DNA from: Gentiana macrophylla
Lineage: Eukaryota > Streptophyta > Magnoliopsida > Gentianales > Gentianaceae
DNA length: 64,000 bases
Direction: 5' to 3'
Assembly: GCA_026214975.1 (NCBI GenBank)
Contig: JAOBSW010000110.1
Coordinates: 124,001-188,000, forward strand
Shown here one piece after another: positions 32,271 through 43,401 of this stretch. Under the pieces are notes generated by a model. That model did no database searches. It was not told the DNA's origin and saw nothing but the letters and a program-made list of their open reading frames with translations. Every line of letters begins with the position of its first letter. Within the stretch, counting starts at the first letter, position 1. Made by a program: the position numbers and the translations under genes.

Positions 32271-32400
32271 ACAAACAACACAAAAAGTTTCGGAAGATAA
32301 AGGAACCTTTTGAGGAACACTAAGAAGATGCAATGGATCAAGCATGAATCCGGTGAAGATCCATGATTACCATTTCCATCTATTAGGAGAAATTTGAGAC

Positions 32401-33660
32401 TCGATTCATACTGGAACTACCTAAGCGAGCGAGATGCATTCTATTCGGATGGAAGTAAGTGAGATTGGGAAGTGGCGTGATCCACCGATTTTTATTTTAT
32501 TTATTTATTTATTTATTTATTTAAATGCAGTCTGTCTGATCCATCATTATTAAATGCAGTCCACTTATAAACTTTAATACTTAATTGAAAAATAACTCTG
32601 CCAACTTGATACTATAACCAATTCAAAATATCATTAAGCCTTGGAGGAATGACTCAGGACTATTGTACCATTTTTGTGCAATGGTGCTGCTCCAATGGTA
32701 CACTTTTCCCCCCATTTTACCAAATCTTTTTCTTGTATCACCATATTTGTTGTCGGGTCGACGCGACACCATTTACCACTTAGTTACTGCAGTCTTTTTC
32801 TTTTCTTTTTTTATTATTAATTCAATGCATTAATATAGAATATTCTTGGAATAGATTTATTTTTTTGTGTAAGATTTAGTGTAAACGGTTTGAGAATAAT
32901 GATGTAATTTTACGTCATTTTGGTGTAAAAAAAAAAGGGAAACCCCTTTGGAGATGCCCTTAGTTGCAAAATTTCTACAACACCAACATTCATAATGAAC
33001 ATACAATCATTTCTTCTCCAGACATGAAGTAGTCTGATGCTATTAGTAAGTGAAAAAATAAACCTAACAATGCATTATACACTAAGCATACATAACTCAT
33101 TACCGGTCTCATATAAAGATAAATAGTACAACAATTTGACATAACTACGAAACCATAGCAAGAATGATCTATAATGTAGGAAAAGTGGGAAAAGCGATTT
33201 TGGGATCAAAACAACTCGAAAGCAAATCCCAAACTTCACCTTTATTAATTAATAAACCCCAACATGTAATTAGATTCACAATAACAATGTTACGTGATTA
33301 ATGATTGATACAATGGTTCAAACTTGAATCAAAATTATAGAGTTCAATTATTTCACTTTGATATTTTCACTACAGAACTAAAAAAACAAATCAACACTTG
33401 ACAGATTTTTCTCAAAACGTAAACACTCAGTGATGCTTCACTTTTCTTCGGCTAAATGTTTTGCCTGCATTGAAACATACACAATTTAACATCGTATCAG
33501 TTGGGCACATGAAGAGGGAGGGTTGGGTACAAATAGGGATATAAAACAAATGAACAAACAATATTTCTCGCATTCTTAACGGTATAGAACTTTACACTCA
33601 CAACTCATACACATTTTTATCATAATCTACTAAATTACACTCACAACAATCACTGCAATA
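32401..33660. other. no firm gene; MITE-like right border
   Basis: ATTT microsatellite at 32490-32524. 32930-32962 ends with CCCCTTTGGAGATGCCCTTA, a motif common at MITE ends, but no matching left end was found. 33440-33480 (minus) may contain a short exon end (FSRRKVKHH-stop after a CAG). Confidence 0.35.
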
Positions 33661-33684
33661 GTCTCAAATGTTTGCACCGACTGC

Positions 33685-33873
33685 TTGATTTCTTGCATAA
33701 TGAGGAATATTCATTGCACAATGTACAGTGCTGCGCGGTTTATGCAATGGCAGGCGGAGGTGGTAGCGTCGGCAAAGATGAACGACCTCGGCCTGCTTCC
33801 ACATGGTATCAATATTATGTTCGATCCAAATGACCTGAGAAAGCAACCATCACACGAAGCGAGCTTCATTTGA
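33685..33873 (+). other. possible gene fragment, unrecognised
   Basis: The plus strand is open and reads AARFMQWQAEVVASAKMNDL then GLLPHGINIMFDPNDLR, with amino-acid composition that looks like real coding sequence. The minus strand is also open here, after a CTCAG. I do not recognise the family and cannot decide the strand. Confidence 0.25.
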
Positions 33874-34869
33874 TGTAGAACAATTTGAAACACAGGAGAG
33901 CAACACCCTAGCGCAAAACACACACTCAGTATTAATAGACATTTCAAGAGCTGCATAAAATCAAAGGATATATCACAAAATGCCAAGAAAAAAGAATTAA
34001 TATAAAAAATGATTAAAAACAAAAACTCAATAGAAGAGATCGAACATATCGGAAAACAAAAGTCGGCCCTATTAGCTATAAAACAACCATCAATCAAAAA
34101 CAAATCCGGTTGTAGTGGCAAAGTGGTTGGGACAAAAGGCATCAATTAAGTTTGGATCGATAATAAAGCAACAACATCAACAAATAGATCAAAGAAAAAC
34201 AATGTCTCACAAAATCAAATAAAAATAGTACCTTTTAACGATAAAATAAAAATAAAACAATGTAAATTACCTCTATTGTCCAATAACCGTGTTGATTTAA
34301 AATAGAAGATATTACATGAAAGAATAATGAAAGAAACCCTCGATGTATCAAAGTAATTGAGTGGGAAAATAACAATAATTCATAGTACAAACATATGGAA
34401 CTAAAGGAACTAAAGCCTCTAAAAAACAACAACAACAACAACAATGTCTGACAAAACAAATATTTAATACCTTTATCGAAATCAATGGCAGGAATGTATC
34501 TTTATGAAAAACAAAATGTGCTAAAACTCAAACATCGATTGTTGTCGTGAATGGCAAAAATGAATCGAAATGGATAGGAAAAGAAACAATTGAAAGCACC
34601 TTCTACAAAGAATACATCCTAAGGACATAACGCAAGAGTACGATGATGTACACGGTGCCTCCGAGTATTGATTCACCGGCGGGCATTTGAACAGTTTACT
34701 CATCATGAAACAACACAATAGCCCTAGCCAAATCGAAAAAAAATCAAAACCAATGTTGAGATATGCGAACCTGATAAAACAAAAAACCAAAACCAAACTT
34801 GAGATTGTTGGGAATTCTAGTACCAAAATATATGAACAGTACTTGCAAAAAATTTGAAAAACGCACAGG
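33874..34869. other. no gene seen
   Basis: AT-rich sequence with an AAC microsatellite (34425-34443). Open frames on the minus strand are hydrophobic translations of A-rich DNA and show no domain. Confidence 0.5.
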
Positions 34870-35180
34870 ATCTTCAGTAAAATTTGAAAAATGAACAGGA
34901 TCTTCAAGTTGGAAGCAGAGAGGGTTTGTTGTAGTGATCTGATTTATTTTTTGAAGGTGTGATCCGATATTGATCCGATTTATTTTTTTATGCCGTGATA
35001 TATTTGATTTGTTGGAGTGATCTGAATTTTTACGCACAGGATCATCAGTTTGAAAGCAGAGAGGGTTTGTTGTAGTGATTTGATTCTTTTTTTAAAGGTG
35101 TGATCCGATATTTGATCTGATTTTTTTTTTTAAAGTTGTGGTCTGATATTTGATTTGTTAGAGTAATATGATTTTTTTTT
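34870..35180. repeat. two tandem copies of a ~150-bp unit
   Basis: ACAGGATCTTCA...GAAAGCAGAGAGGGTTTGTT...GGTGTGATCCGATATT occurs at 34895-34990 and at 35036-35120, followed in both by a T-rich stretch and TTTGATTTGTT(G/A)GAGT. The copies are about 80-85% alike. Confidence 0.75.
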
Positions 35181-35322
35181 GTGATTCGATAATTCAGTGG
35201 TTGTCTTTTTTAAAATAAAAAAAAAAAATTTGAAAATAAAACGGGTTTGGAGCGGATCAATCGGGTAATTGGGTTAAAATAGCTCTTCTTTATATTATAG
35301 TATAGATATATATATATATATA

Positions 35323-36194
35323 TTAAAACCTCTATAAATTAATAATCTTTAAATTAATGTTTTTCTCCGGTCCCGACTTTGGCCAGTTCAAAAAATGATC
35401 AATTTCGATAAGATAATAAGATAATAATTTTTAGAAAATCTCAGTCCCAATAATATCATAAATTAATAATTCTCCATAATCACAAAAATATATATGTTTC
35501 AATTTTGTAAATATGATTCTATTGTTGTCTGTTTTTTCTTAAAGTTTAAATCTGCTTGAAGCTCATCTCTAATCTTCCTTATTGCATCCAAAAAGTTCGG
35601 GTGTGGTGCTTTCGAGCTGCATCAAAAAGTTGTTAAGTGTCTTTGATGCGTTGAGTGCTTCTTTACGTGTAACAGGTTCCAAAGATGTTGTATCGTCTTC
35701 AACATCATCTTCAGCATTATTTTCAAGAATGGTATTTGCAATTTCTTCTAAGATCTGGACCTCTGAACATGCGTCATTTTCACCCGGATAATCTAACAGG
35801 TTATTGACATCCATTTTATTGCGACACCTTTTAGATGAGAAATCATTGTTTGGTATGGTTGTTTCTTTATTTTTTTTTTTTATCTTGTTTATATACACGG
35901 GAGTACATGCTATCACTATTATACACTGAATATTTTTGGAATCAAATTAATGTATGTACACTGAATCTTGTATGTACAGTACATTGAATTTGTAACTAAT
36001 ATACATTGAATTAAGTATAATACATAAATTATTACAGTTCATTCTATTTAAATTTATATAATTAAAATTTAATTTTGTTTGATATCAAAAACTCTCTATA
36101 AATTAATAATTATTAATTTATCGATAAATTAATACCTCTCTAAATTAATAAAATCTTCCAGTCCCAACTATATTAATTTATAGAGGTTTTACTG
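35323..36194. mobile_element. Emigrant/Lemi (pogo-type) deletion derivative
   Basis: The left end TTAAAACCTCTATAAATTAA and right end (inverted) CAGTAAAACCTCTATAAATT are the classic Emigrant/Lemi termini. TA lies before the left end. It keeps a C-terminal transposase stretch at 35569-35916 and second internal copies of ATAAATTAATA near each end. Confidence 0.88.
35569..35916 (-). pseudogene. pogo-type transposase C-terminal remnant
   Basis: An open stretch ends DDTTSLEPVTRKEALNASKT and LNNFLMQLESTTPELFG. It is acidic in the middle, and the EPVTRKEAL...AxxTLxNFL(M/L)Q(F/L)E pattern resembles the C-terminal tail I associate with plant Lemi-like DDE-1 transposases. The catalytic and DNA-binding parts have been deleted; the lysine-rich N-terminal third (KIKKKNKE) is probably translated non-coding DNA. 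The family link rests mainly on its position inside Emigrant/Lemi termini. Confidence 0.55.
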
Positions 36195-36574
36195 CATTTC
36201 CATTTGAAATTTGTCATTTTCAACATTTTTTTAATTGTTGTTGTTGTTGTGAAATATGAATATTCCGTTGTCAAATGTCAACAAAACTCATGGTGGTTGA
36301 AATGATATGCAAGTACCCAAGAAATATGAATACCCCTATAGAACAATATTGATACAAATTTGTTTTAAAAAAGATTTAGAGCAAAATGATCCCAATAAAA
36401 AAGCGAATCAGGGCCGGCCCACTAAGTAGGCGGGGGGCGTTGGCTGAAGGCCCAACCGTTCTCGGGACCGAAATTACATGTTTTGCAAAAGAACGATAAT
36501 TAAAAACGATAAGTAATATGTATTTAAATATTTTGACATCATTTGTTGTAGTCTAGCTAGCTAGCTGGAGTTTT

Positions 36575-36930
36575 TTCTATCTTGTTTCTATTATTTCAGG
36601 TAATTTATTGACTTTTTTAAAACCTCTTTTGGGTCTTTTTTGAAATAGGTCTAACGTTTGGAGTCTTTATTTTGTTTTCATTGTTTCAGCCAATTTATTG
36701 ACTCATTTAAAGTCTCTTTTGGGCATTTTGTGAAATGTTTTGGAATTTTTTTTTTGTTTATATTATTTCAGCAGATTTATTGACCTCTTTAAAACCTTTT
36801 TAGGCCATTTCTGAAATATGTCTAACGCTTGGATGTCTTTATTTTGTTTCTATTATTTCAGTCAATTTATTGACTGCTTTAAAACATCTTTTGAGCCTTT
36901 TCTGAAATGGGTCTAATGTTTGGTTGTTTT
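36575..36930. repeat. four ~90-bp tandem repeats
   Basis: Each unit contains (A/T)TTTCAGxxAATTTATTGAC, then TTTAAAACCTCTTTTGGGCC-like, then TGAAATxGGTCTAACGTTTGG. Units start near 36590, 36682, 36764 and 36853. Confidence 0.82.
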
Positions 36931-37106
36931 TAAAACATGATATTGTTTTTAAAATGAATCCTGATATATTAGCATTCTCCAATATATATAGGCGGTTTTT
37001 ATCGGCACCATATAATTACTACTGACACCTTTTTTTTCATTTACTTCCGACAGCACATATATATTTCTTTCTTTTAACTTTCGGCACCACACTAGAAACG
37101 TGAATG

Positions 37107-37141
37107 CCACTGACGTTCCTTTTCGATAATAACGTCAGTGG
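37107..37141. repeat. perfect 11-bp hairpin
   Basis: CCACTGACGTT (37107-37117) pairs exactly with AACGTCAGTGG (37131-37141) over a 13-base loop. A related foldback with AACGTCAGTG lies near 37770-37812. Confidence 0.85.
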
Positions 37142-37700
37142 ATTGATGTTTTTCACCAATGATATATTTATTTGTTTATTGTTGTTGGAAAAAGACATGG
37201 AAGAATATATATATATATATATATATATAAAGAAGAAAAAAACAAACTTCGAACTAAAAGACTTAAATAAGTTAGAAAAGAAATGTCGAATTTTACTACT
37301 TTATAGGTATATTTTGAAGCTATCAATGTATTGAATTTTATATCTGCGAATGTTAAAAATGCCATCTTTCAAGTAATATTTTAAGTATATGTTTTTCTGA
37401 AGAAAAAAAAAACTAAAATGCCTAAATCGATTGACTTTTAATGAAAGCGCCTAAACATTTCAAGACCGGCCCGAATGGAATCATACATTGTAATAAACAA
37501 TATCGATACATCTATAGAACAATATCGATACATCTATATATATATATTTAAATACGCTTTGATACAAATTTGTTTTAAAAAAGATTTAGAGCAAAATGAT
37601 CCCAATAAAAAAAGTAATGGAATCATGCATTAAAATAAACAATATTACCTTTCAAAAAAAAACAAAAAAACAATATTGATACATGCTATAGAACAATATA

Positions 37701-38544
37701 TTGAGGGTTAAAGGATCCGTTTTACTTTCGACGCACATTATTTGATTATTTTTTCGGCTGAAAAAAACATCGGTGTCATTGGTGTTGGTTGTTGAACACC
37801 AACGTCAGTGTCACTGTCTATGACAGCCCGGCTCCCTACACTCGGGGTCCACCCGGGGTCGGTGTGAGAGCGGCCTGTGAAGCTCACCCGCGACTTCAGA
37901 CATAATCCATGATAAGGAAATCTATAAAAGATTTATAATATCTTATTTATATATCCCATTAAAAACTACAACAAAATCGTATACAACCGTTCTATCTAAA
38001 TAAAAAAGCCGCATATGTAATCTAATCCTTAATTAGTTGTTGACAACCGTTATATCCAGATCTCCTTCCTCTTCCCTGACCAAACACCTAGAAGCCTCTC
38101 TCACTAGCCAGCCATAGCAGTACAAATGAAAAGATTTTCGCAAGAGGTGTGAGTTTTTAAACTAGTGATGTTCGGTGTGTGCTTAAAGTGAAGCTTCACA
38201 AATATCAAACACACTTAAACCTCATTAAAGGTTTTGAATTCTATTTTGGTTTTGAAGTGGAGAAAGTCTCAACTAATATGCTTACCTCAACATGGTAATG
38301 GCTTTTCCTCTTCCTCCTTGCATTTAGTTTTTATTTTTATTTTTATTTTTTTAAGCTAAGATATTGCTTAAATTGTTCCAAAGAAAAATGTGGCAGCAAA
38401 ATATCATTTCCACCTATTAAACGGTTGAAATATCATTTCCACCTTAATTAGTTGTTGACAACCGTTATATCCAGCAAAATATCATTTCCACCTATCATTT
38501 CCACCTATTAAAATATATTCTAAATTTATATTTTACTGTTGCAG
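37701..38544. other. foldback and direct repeats, no firm gene
   Basis: 37770-37812 folds back (GTCATTGGTGTT with AACACCAACGTC). 37823-37890 is GC-rich and starts TGACAGCCCGGCTCC, resembling a Ty3 LTR start. TAATTAGTTGTTGACAACCG plus TTATATCCAG occurs at about 38031 and 38448, and CAAAATATCATTTCCACCTA recurs at 38397 and 38478. Confidence 0.5.
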
Positions 38545-39100
38545 GCTTTCGGTTGAAATTCCAACCTACATTCAGGTGAGTCACTTGGCTCCTTTTCATA
38601 TTTCACTGATGTTTCATTGTGTTGCATACGTTCTCCCAGTTTTTGGTTTCGTTCAAACTAAGCATTGAATGTGTACGTTTATGTTTCTATATATATATAT
38701 ATATGTGATTTTAGTTTAAAAATTACTTGAAATAGAATGGGGTAAGGATTACCTTCACATGAACTGTGTCTCCGTACGTATGTGTCGATAAGCATTTTAG
38801 ACCCTTTTATTCTCTCGATTGTTTACATTTTTCACGGCCTTTTATTCACGAGGCAATGATGAAGTATGCGTCTTGGCGGAGCGGCCTTTTATGAAAACAT
38901 TGTTGCTGATGTTTAAATTTAAGCAAGATACAGTTGAATAATTATCAATACATAGTGAATATTATATATATATGCTTCTTTTCTGATTGGATACTCATGT
39001 CTTAAATTGCTTTGTTGATGTTCAGTATTCAGAAAATGTTTTAGATGCAATTCAAGAAGATAAAGACATGCTAGAGAAGACGGCAATGCCGCAACTGTGA
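38545..39100 (+). other. two small exon-like pieces, unrecognised
   Basis: A 31-nt piece (38545-38575, CTGTTGCAG before, GTGAGT after) reads LSVEIPTYIQ. In phase with it, 39026-39100 (after GATGTTCAG) reads YSENVLDAIQEDKDMLEKTA then MPQL and a TGA. The splice borders are good and the phases agree, so they may be the tail of a real or former gene. The family is not recognised. Confidence 0.3.
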
Positions 39101-39429
39101 TGGTAGCAGATCTATTCCAACTTTTGTCTATCATGGATTGTGTTTCGATACATGGTATGTTATTTGATTTTTTTCATATGTGCATATTTTCAAGCTGCAT
39201 ATTTTCTATAACTTTGAGATAAACTAGATTGAAAAGCTAGATGATTTGAAAAAATCATTATTATGGTTTTCACAATATTATAGAAATTGTTTTCATTTTT
39301 GATCAAATTTGTACTAAATTGTTTAATCACCCTTATAGCACAACACAACCCTTCAATGACAAAGAACTACTATGGCATGTTTTGCCTTCTCATGTAGACA
39401 AAGTTGTTAACATGTGCAATAGCAATAAA

Positions 39430-39634
39430 AGTTTAAAATAAAGTTTGGTTGGTTGTTTGATTTAAATTTAGGTTAGCATTATATGAGATTTTATCAATAT
39501 TTTTGTATTTATTTTGAATTTAGTTTTTATCTCATTTTCTCTTATATAAAGGAGGAGGGTGTAACAAATCTATCAATCAATAAAAACACCAGTTCACTCT
39601 TCTATTATTTTTCATAGTATTCTGGTTTTCTTTA
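39430..39634 (+). repeat. 5' LTR (start truncated)
   Basis: Matches 45901-46107 from AGTTTAAAATAAAGTTTGG to ATTCTGGTTTTCTTTA. TATA box TCTTATATAAAGG at 39542-39554. The upstream part found in the 3' LTR (TATTAGAAGATATAAATC...) is replaced by unrelated sequence. Confidence 0.85.
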
Positions 39635-39646
39635 TGGTATCAGAGC
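39635..39646 (+). other. primer binding site (tRNA-iMet)
   Basis: TGGTATCAGAGC directly after the 5' LTR, complementary to the 3' end of initiator tRNA-Met. Confidence 0.92.
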
Positions 39647-39991
39647 TAAGGGCGGGGTTCGTTAGCCTTAACATTGGTGAACCCTCGCCCGTTCCTCTGT
39701 TCCGCTTTCAACCAATTTATTTTAGTTTCATCATGGCCATATATACCTGCATGCAAGTAATGCTTCAGTAGCCGCATGACATCATATCTTTTCGCATTAC
39801 ATCATATCAATATTTTTTTAATAGTCAATTAAATTGAGTCCAGGTTGCATTTTCTTGCGGTGCATCAAATAAAATCTCATCTTTTTTTTTTTGAGAAAGA
39901 CGGCTACTTTTATTATTAACTGAGTGGAATGTCCACACTCTGTACACCGGTTCGTAACATCCAAAAAGAAAACACTACTCAAACAAAAGCA

Positions 39992-42900
39992 CTAATCTAA
40001 GGACCACGCTAGTCGCAAGTTTCTGGCCCTATCAAACGCATTAGCAACAAAGCTATAGGTTGGAGGCCTTTCTTCATCAGACTTATGTTTAACTCTATTG
40101 CGCCACATCCAAATGCCATAAATTAGTTCCTTCCACATATACTTCCACTTTTCACGGTCTCGTCTTGGTACTTTATTACTCTCCAAGTTGCAAAGAATCC
40201 AATCTTTAGTAGTCACAGCTCCAAAAAAACTCGGTTCTTAGGTTATCGGGCACACATTCTAACCATATATCTTTTGCCCAAGGACGATCCCACGATAGCA
40301 TGCAAAATGGTCTCAACGGCCTCATCACAGAGAGTACACATAGAAGAATCAGCAATGTGTCTCTGATAAAGGAAGTCCGCCACTGGTATTGCGTTATGAG
40401 CGATACTCCATATAAGATAATTACCTCTAGTCGGCCCTTTCAGATCCCATATAGCCTTCCAAATGGGTTCCGGTGCAGATTGGTCGAGAAGAAGATGTTA
40501 GCCTCAGTGCTTTGAATTCACGAATATTTACCATTGGATTCCAGATTCCACTTTGCTGTATTTACCTCCAACTCCATACCTGTTCGTAATAGGCCGAATG
40601 CTTTGCAGATGCCCCTCCAAGTTGGTGAAGAACCTGATTTTGCCTGCTCATTTAGACTTTTGTATTTCTAGGTAAGAACATTCACCCACAGGTCTTCTTT
40701 TTGATTAATCAGCTGCCACATTAACTTACCTAACATGGCTACATTCATCTGCCTGAGTTTCTTAAATCCCAATCCCCCTTCATCTCGAGGTTTGCAAAGA
40801 GTGTGCCATGCTATCGTATGCATTTTCCGTTCTTGGTCATTTTCCCCCCAAAAAAATCTTCTACAAATCTTTTCCATATTGTGCACGATTGTGATAGGTA
40901 ATAAGACTGTTTGCATGGCATAATACGGTTGAGTAGCTAGGGAGGTTTGAATGAGAATTCTCTTACCTGCCCGTGTGAGAGTTTTGGCTTTCCAGGATGA
41001 TAATTTGCTTTTCATCTCGTCTTCCAGAAATCTGAATTGGGAAATCCGCAGTCTTCCATGTAATAGAGGAACCCCAAGATACTTCCCCAGGTTGCCAGTA
41101 TGAGTCATATGTAGAGTTGCCACCAAGTCACTGATTAAACTACTGCTTACATTTTTAGAAGTAAAGAACACTGATTTAGCAGTACTTATTTTTTGTCCAG
41201 AGCAGTTGCAGAAATCTTGCAGAATTTCTTCTATGATTTTTGCTTGCTTCACACTAGCTTCTCCAAAAAGTAACAGGTCATCAGCAAAGAAAACATGAGA
41301 TATTGGTGGCCCATGCCTTGAGATCTTAACAGGTCTCCATTGGCCTGCATTAACAGCCTCACTGATCTTGTAAGATAGAATTTCCATACACAGCACGAAT
41401 AGATAGGGGGCAATAGGATCCCCTTGTCTTATACCCCTACTCGGATGAAAGGAGTTGAGTTTATCTCCATTCCAGAGCACTGACAGTTTAGAGGAGGATA
41501 TGTTATGCATGATGAGTTTTTTCAGATTATCAGCAAGTCCAATAGTGTTAAGGATATTAGAGAGGAAGTTCCAACTTACTCTATCGTATGCCTTTTCCAA
41601 ATCCACTTTAATAGCCATAAAACCCTTTTTACCCTTCTTTTTGCCTCAGGATAATGCACCACTTCTTGTGCCACTATAATATTTCAAAGATCGCTTTACC
41701 AGGGATGAATGCACTTTGTGTAATCTTGACGACTTACCAATCACACTCACGAAGTCTATTAGCCGTAACTTTAGTTATAACCTTTATAATCACATTAGCC
41801 AATGCAATTGGTCTAAAGCGCTAGGAGTTTCGGGATGATTGAGTTTAGGTATCAAGGTAATAAGGACCTCATTCATTTCAGGGGGGAACCATCCTTCCTC
41901 AAAAGCATTCAGCACAAACTTATTAACCGAGTTCCCAACTGTACCCCAGCATTTCTTGAAGAACAAGGGTAATAGGCCATCTGGACCTGCTGCTTTAAAT
42001 GTACCAAGGTCAAACACTGCATCTTCTACTTCCTTCTCTGTTAACTGCCTGTTAAGATATTGCAAATCTGATCCGGGTAGCTGGGGTAAATGGAGATTAC
42101 AACTGCAAGAGTGGTGTTCATCTTCTCTAGAGTATAAGCTGATGTAGAAGTTTCTCATCATACTTTGGATTTCCACCTGATTAGTACTCCAAGATCCATC
42201 TTCCCTCTTTAAACTGACAATCCTCTTCCTCTGTTTTCTTTGGAGGGTGGTGAGGTGGTAATAATGGGTATTTCTTTCTCCTTCAACTAACCACTGAAGA
42301 TTGGATTTACGGTGCGGAACTTTTCTTCCTGATTGAGGATACCTTCATATTCTGGAGGATTTGTGATTCTAGATCATGAAGGGTGGTTGAGTAATGTTCT
42401 GACATGGCTTTCTGTAAGCCAGCTAATCTCTTCTGACATTGCTGCTTTTTATGAAAAATGTTTCCAAACACCTTCTTGTTCCAGGTCATGGCTTGAGTCA
42501 TAAACCTTTTTGCTGCTAGGTCAAATCTTAGAGTATCCCCTTCCCAGGTATTGTCTACAAAATCTGCAAACTCTGAATGTTCAAACCAGGCTGTGAGGAA
42601 GATCATAGGAGGTGGCCCATTAAACTTCTTTCTGTTCTTATTTAAATGTAGCAGAATAGGGCAATGATCAGATTGCACTCTAGTGAGATGAGTCAGACTT
42701 GCCTCTGGATATTGCTTCAACCACTTCACATTACACCAGGCTTGATCCAGTCTCTGTAAAATGTGTCTTCCTTTATAAATGGGACCAGTCCAAGTGAATC
42801 TGGGACCCTGAAAACGGATATTCACAAGTTCACACTTCTCTACCATATATCTCATACTGTCTACATTAACACCTCCTAGAGGCCTCCCCCCTTGTTTGTC

Positions 42901-43401
42901 TTCTTGATCGACTACTTGATTGAAATCCCCAATTAGACACCAGGGGTAGGTAATAATCTCCGAAAGCCTTTCAAAATCATTGCCCGACATTCCTTCATAT
43001 GCATTTGGGATGGGAGAGGCATATACAATAGTAAGGATCCATTGTATATTATTACCTTGCATGATAGCTAGATTTAGACAATAATGTGTACAAGTCAGTA
43101 CTCTAACATCACCACAACTTTCATTCCAAAAGCACCAAATTCCACCTGCGAACCCCCTTGCTTCAATGCAAACACCCTGGACGAATTTACCTAGTTGGAT
43201 AATTCTTCTTGCTTTGGAACTGCTAACTCTTGTTTCAAGAAGACACAACATATCAGGTTTTTGGTCACTAACCAAAGATTTAACATGGAGAAACTTCTCT
43301 GTAGACCCTGCACCCCTGCAATTCCAGGTGATGATCTTCATAGGAAAATTATTGAGAGGACATAAGACCCTGAGGATCTTGGGATTCATCAGGAGGCTCA
43401 T
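39992..43401 (-). pseudogene. LINE ORF2: endonuclease and reverse transcriptase
   Basis: The likely start is the Met at 43341 (MKIITWNCRGAGSTEKFLHV), the apurinic-type endonuclease opening. It is followed by CLLETRV, GDFNQVVDQEDKQGG and SDHCPILLHL, the catalytic motifs. The frame breaks near 42310. RT begins FKAAGPDGLLPLFFKKCW (41790-42176), breaks again, then gives VDLEKAYDRVSWNFL, RQGDPIAPYLF and the catalytic FADDLLLFGEA (40668-41618). At 40600-40290 a zf-RVT-like stretch reads IWKAIWDLKGP and, after broken frames, the tail runs to 39992. ORF2 nicks target DNA and primes reverse transcription there. At least three frame breaks disable it. Confidence 0.9.

Larger units (their letters stand above)
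30680..32400 (-). pseudogene. MCM6 5' fragment (exon 2 firm, exon 1 weak), intron carrying a hAT element
   Basis: Exon 2 (30832-30680, acceptor TTTTCCAG, donor AAG|GTTCTC) reads SYYEADIEAMRPTESNTMFI then DLSHVICFNDVLQNAISEEF and LR. This is the N-terminal domain of plant MCM6 (YYEAEIEA...ESxxM(F/Y)(I/V)DFSHVMxFNDxLQKAI(A/S)(D/E)E(Y/F)LR), a subunit of the MCM2-7 replicative helicase. Upstream, about 32340-32307, CIFLVFLKRF before an AAAG|GT donor resembles the end of MCM6 exon 1 (ENxFLEFLKxF), though its start is altered. The helicase exons are missing, and the next downstream exon-like piece is unrelated. Confidence 0.75.
36409..37472. mobile_element. TIR element (CAGGGCCGGCCC ends), probably hAT
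   Basis: The left end CAGGGCCGGCCCACTAAG faces a right end GACCGGCCC, and CGAAT appears on both sides (36404-36408, 37472-37476). The right terminus has decayed. No transposase is present. Its interior contains four ~90-bp tandem repeats and a perfect hairpin. Confidence 0.65.
36330..37700. repeat. second locus of the 20-21 kb repeat family, split by an insertion
   Basis: 36345-36408 and 37478-37700 carry the GATTTAGAGCAAAATGATCC, CAATGGAATCAT and GATACATCTATAGAACAATA blocks seen at 20203-21290. The two halves join at AAAAAGCGAAT / GAATGGAATCAT across the insertion at 36409-37472. Confidence 0.75.

Noticed and set aside
34521..34907. Hydrophobic minus-strand frame as a membrane protein
   Set aside because: Hydrophobicity comes from translating T-rich complement of A-rich DNA; no domain, no start context, and it overlaps the tandem duplication.
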